Shown one piece after another: positions 54,879-55,058 of a stretch of DNA of 55,058 bases. The first letter of the stretch is position 1; every line of letters starts with the position of its first letter. Source of the stretch: CAZPRW01 sp964577805 (GTDB taxonomy: Bacteria > Verrucomicrobiota > Verrucomicrobiia > Opitutales > JAIRKQ01); NCBI GenBank assembly GCA_964577805.1, contig CAZOAG010000005.1, positions 1-55,058 of the forward strand. The letters are read 5' to 3'. The notes beneath the pieces were generated by a model. The model did not search any database and was not told where the DNA came from. It saw only the letters and a list, made by a program, of their open reading frames with translations. A program made the position numbers and the translations under genes.

Positions 54879-55058
54879 CGGCGATTTCAGGACCCTCGGC
54901 GATTTCAGGACCCTCGGCGATTTCAGGACCCTCGGCGATTTCAGGACCCTCGGCGATTTCAGGACCCTCGGCGATTTCAGGACCCTCGGCGATTTCAGGA
55001 CCCTCGGCGATTTCAGGACCCTCGGCGATTTCAGGACCCTCGGCGATTTCAGGACCCT
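54879..55058. repeat. Tandem array 3, ten copies of 18-bp unit CGGCGATTTCAGGACCCT
   Basis: From 54879 to the window end exactly 180 bases form ten identical 18-bp copies. The sequence ends inside the array, so the scaffold probably broke there and the true length is unknown. Rotated, the unit reads CCCTCGGCGATTTCAGGA, close to the CCCCGGCGAGTTC part of array 1. Unlike arrays 1 and 2, the period is a multiple of three, but no gene runs through it. Confidence 0.97.

Overview
This window is AT-rich, single-species bacterial DNA carrying Gram-negative-type housekeeping genes (yidC, dnaA, ruvC, ruvX, rpsT, yebC, most of the F1 ATP synthase) mixed with genes typical of a host-associated lifestyle. 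AdhE and a second iron-type alcohol dehydrogenase point to fermentation. The N-termini of the SurA/PpiD-like protein, YidC and the ATP synthase subunits remind me of Verrucomicrobiota (Opitutia/Puniceicoccales). That placement rests on memory, not on a search, and should be treated as tentative. Two 100-base N runs and the right end of the window all fall inside GC-rich 18-19 bp tandem arrays, so this is a scaffold broken at repeats.

Layout. 1-3.7 kb: the 3' part of adhE and a second iron-dependent alcohol dehydrogenase, each followed by a strong hairpin. 4.06 kb: tRNA-Phe (minus). 4.4-5.9 kb: comM/yifB. 6.2-17.6 kb: a compact one-direction phage cassette with Mu-type terminase, portal, I-like protease/scaffold, decoration protein, capsid, gp36/gp37-like connectors, a tail fibre with a recent internal duplication, and tail/baseplate-like proteins. 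No integrase, tape measure, sheath or lysis gene is visible. 17.7-17.9 kb: tRNA-Leu and tRNA-Pro. 18.4-23.1 kb: a SugE/Gdx exporter, a Ppx/GppA-RluD pair, a small HTH protein and a periplasmic chaperone-like protein.

23.4-28.7 kb (minus): atpA-atpG-atpD, then a 527-nt gap, atpC and ruvX. AtpA has lost the P-loop threonine. 28.9-31.4 kb: two proteins of unknown function that look like effectors. 31.5-34.2 kb (minus): an ABC ATPase and a solute-binding protein with no permease. 34.5 kb: tandem array 1. 34.9-36.1 kb: a lone GspF-like protein. 36.5-41.6 kb: a pullulanase-like GH13 enzyme, a CDP-polyol phosphotransferase and a CDP-ribitol synthase-like fusion. The last two are translationally coupled and suggest a ribitol-phosphate polymer. 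41.8-44.7 kb: duplicated MATE exporters. 44.7-46.1 kb: two disordered hypothetical proteins.

46.3-50.1 kb: dimeric dUTPase-like gene, yidC-yebC, and on the opposite strand a protein with an apparent OTU cysteine-protease signature, a possible deubiquitinase effector. 50.3-52.9 kb: a small membrane protein, dnaA, and an upstream region with DnaA-box-like sites next to tandem array 2 (candidate oriC). 52.9-55.06 kb: a secreted BPL_N-type protein, ruvC, and rpsT with its promoter and terminator, then tandem array 3. The three arrays share a related core, roughly CCCTGG-n-GAGTT, which hints at one dispersed repeat family.
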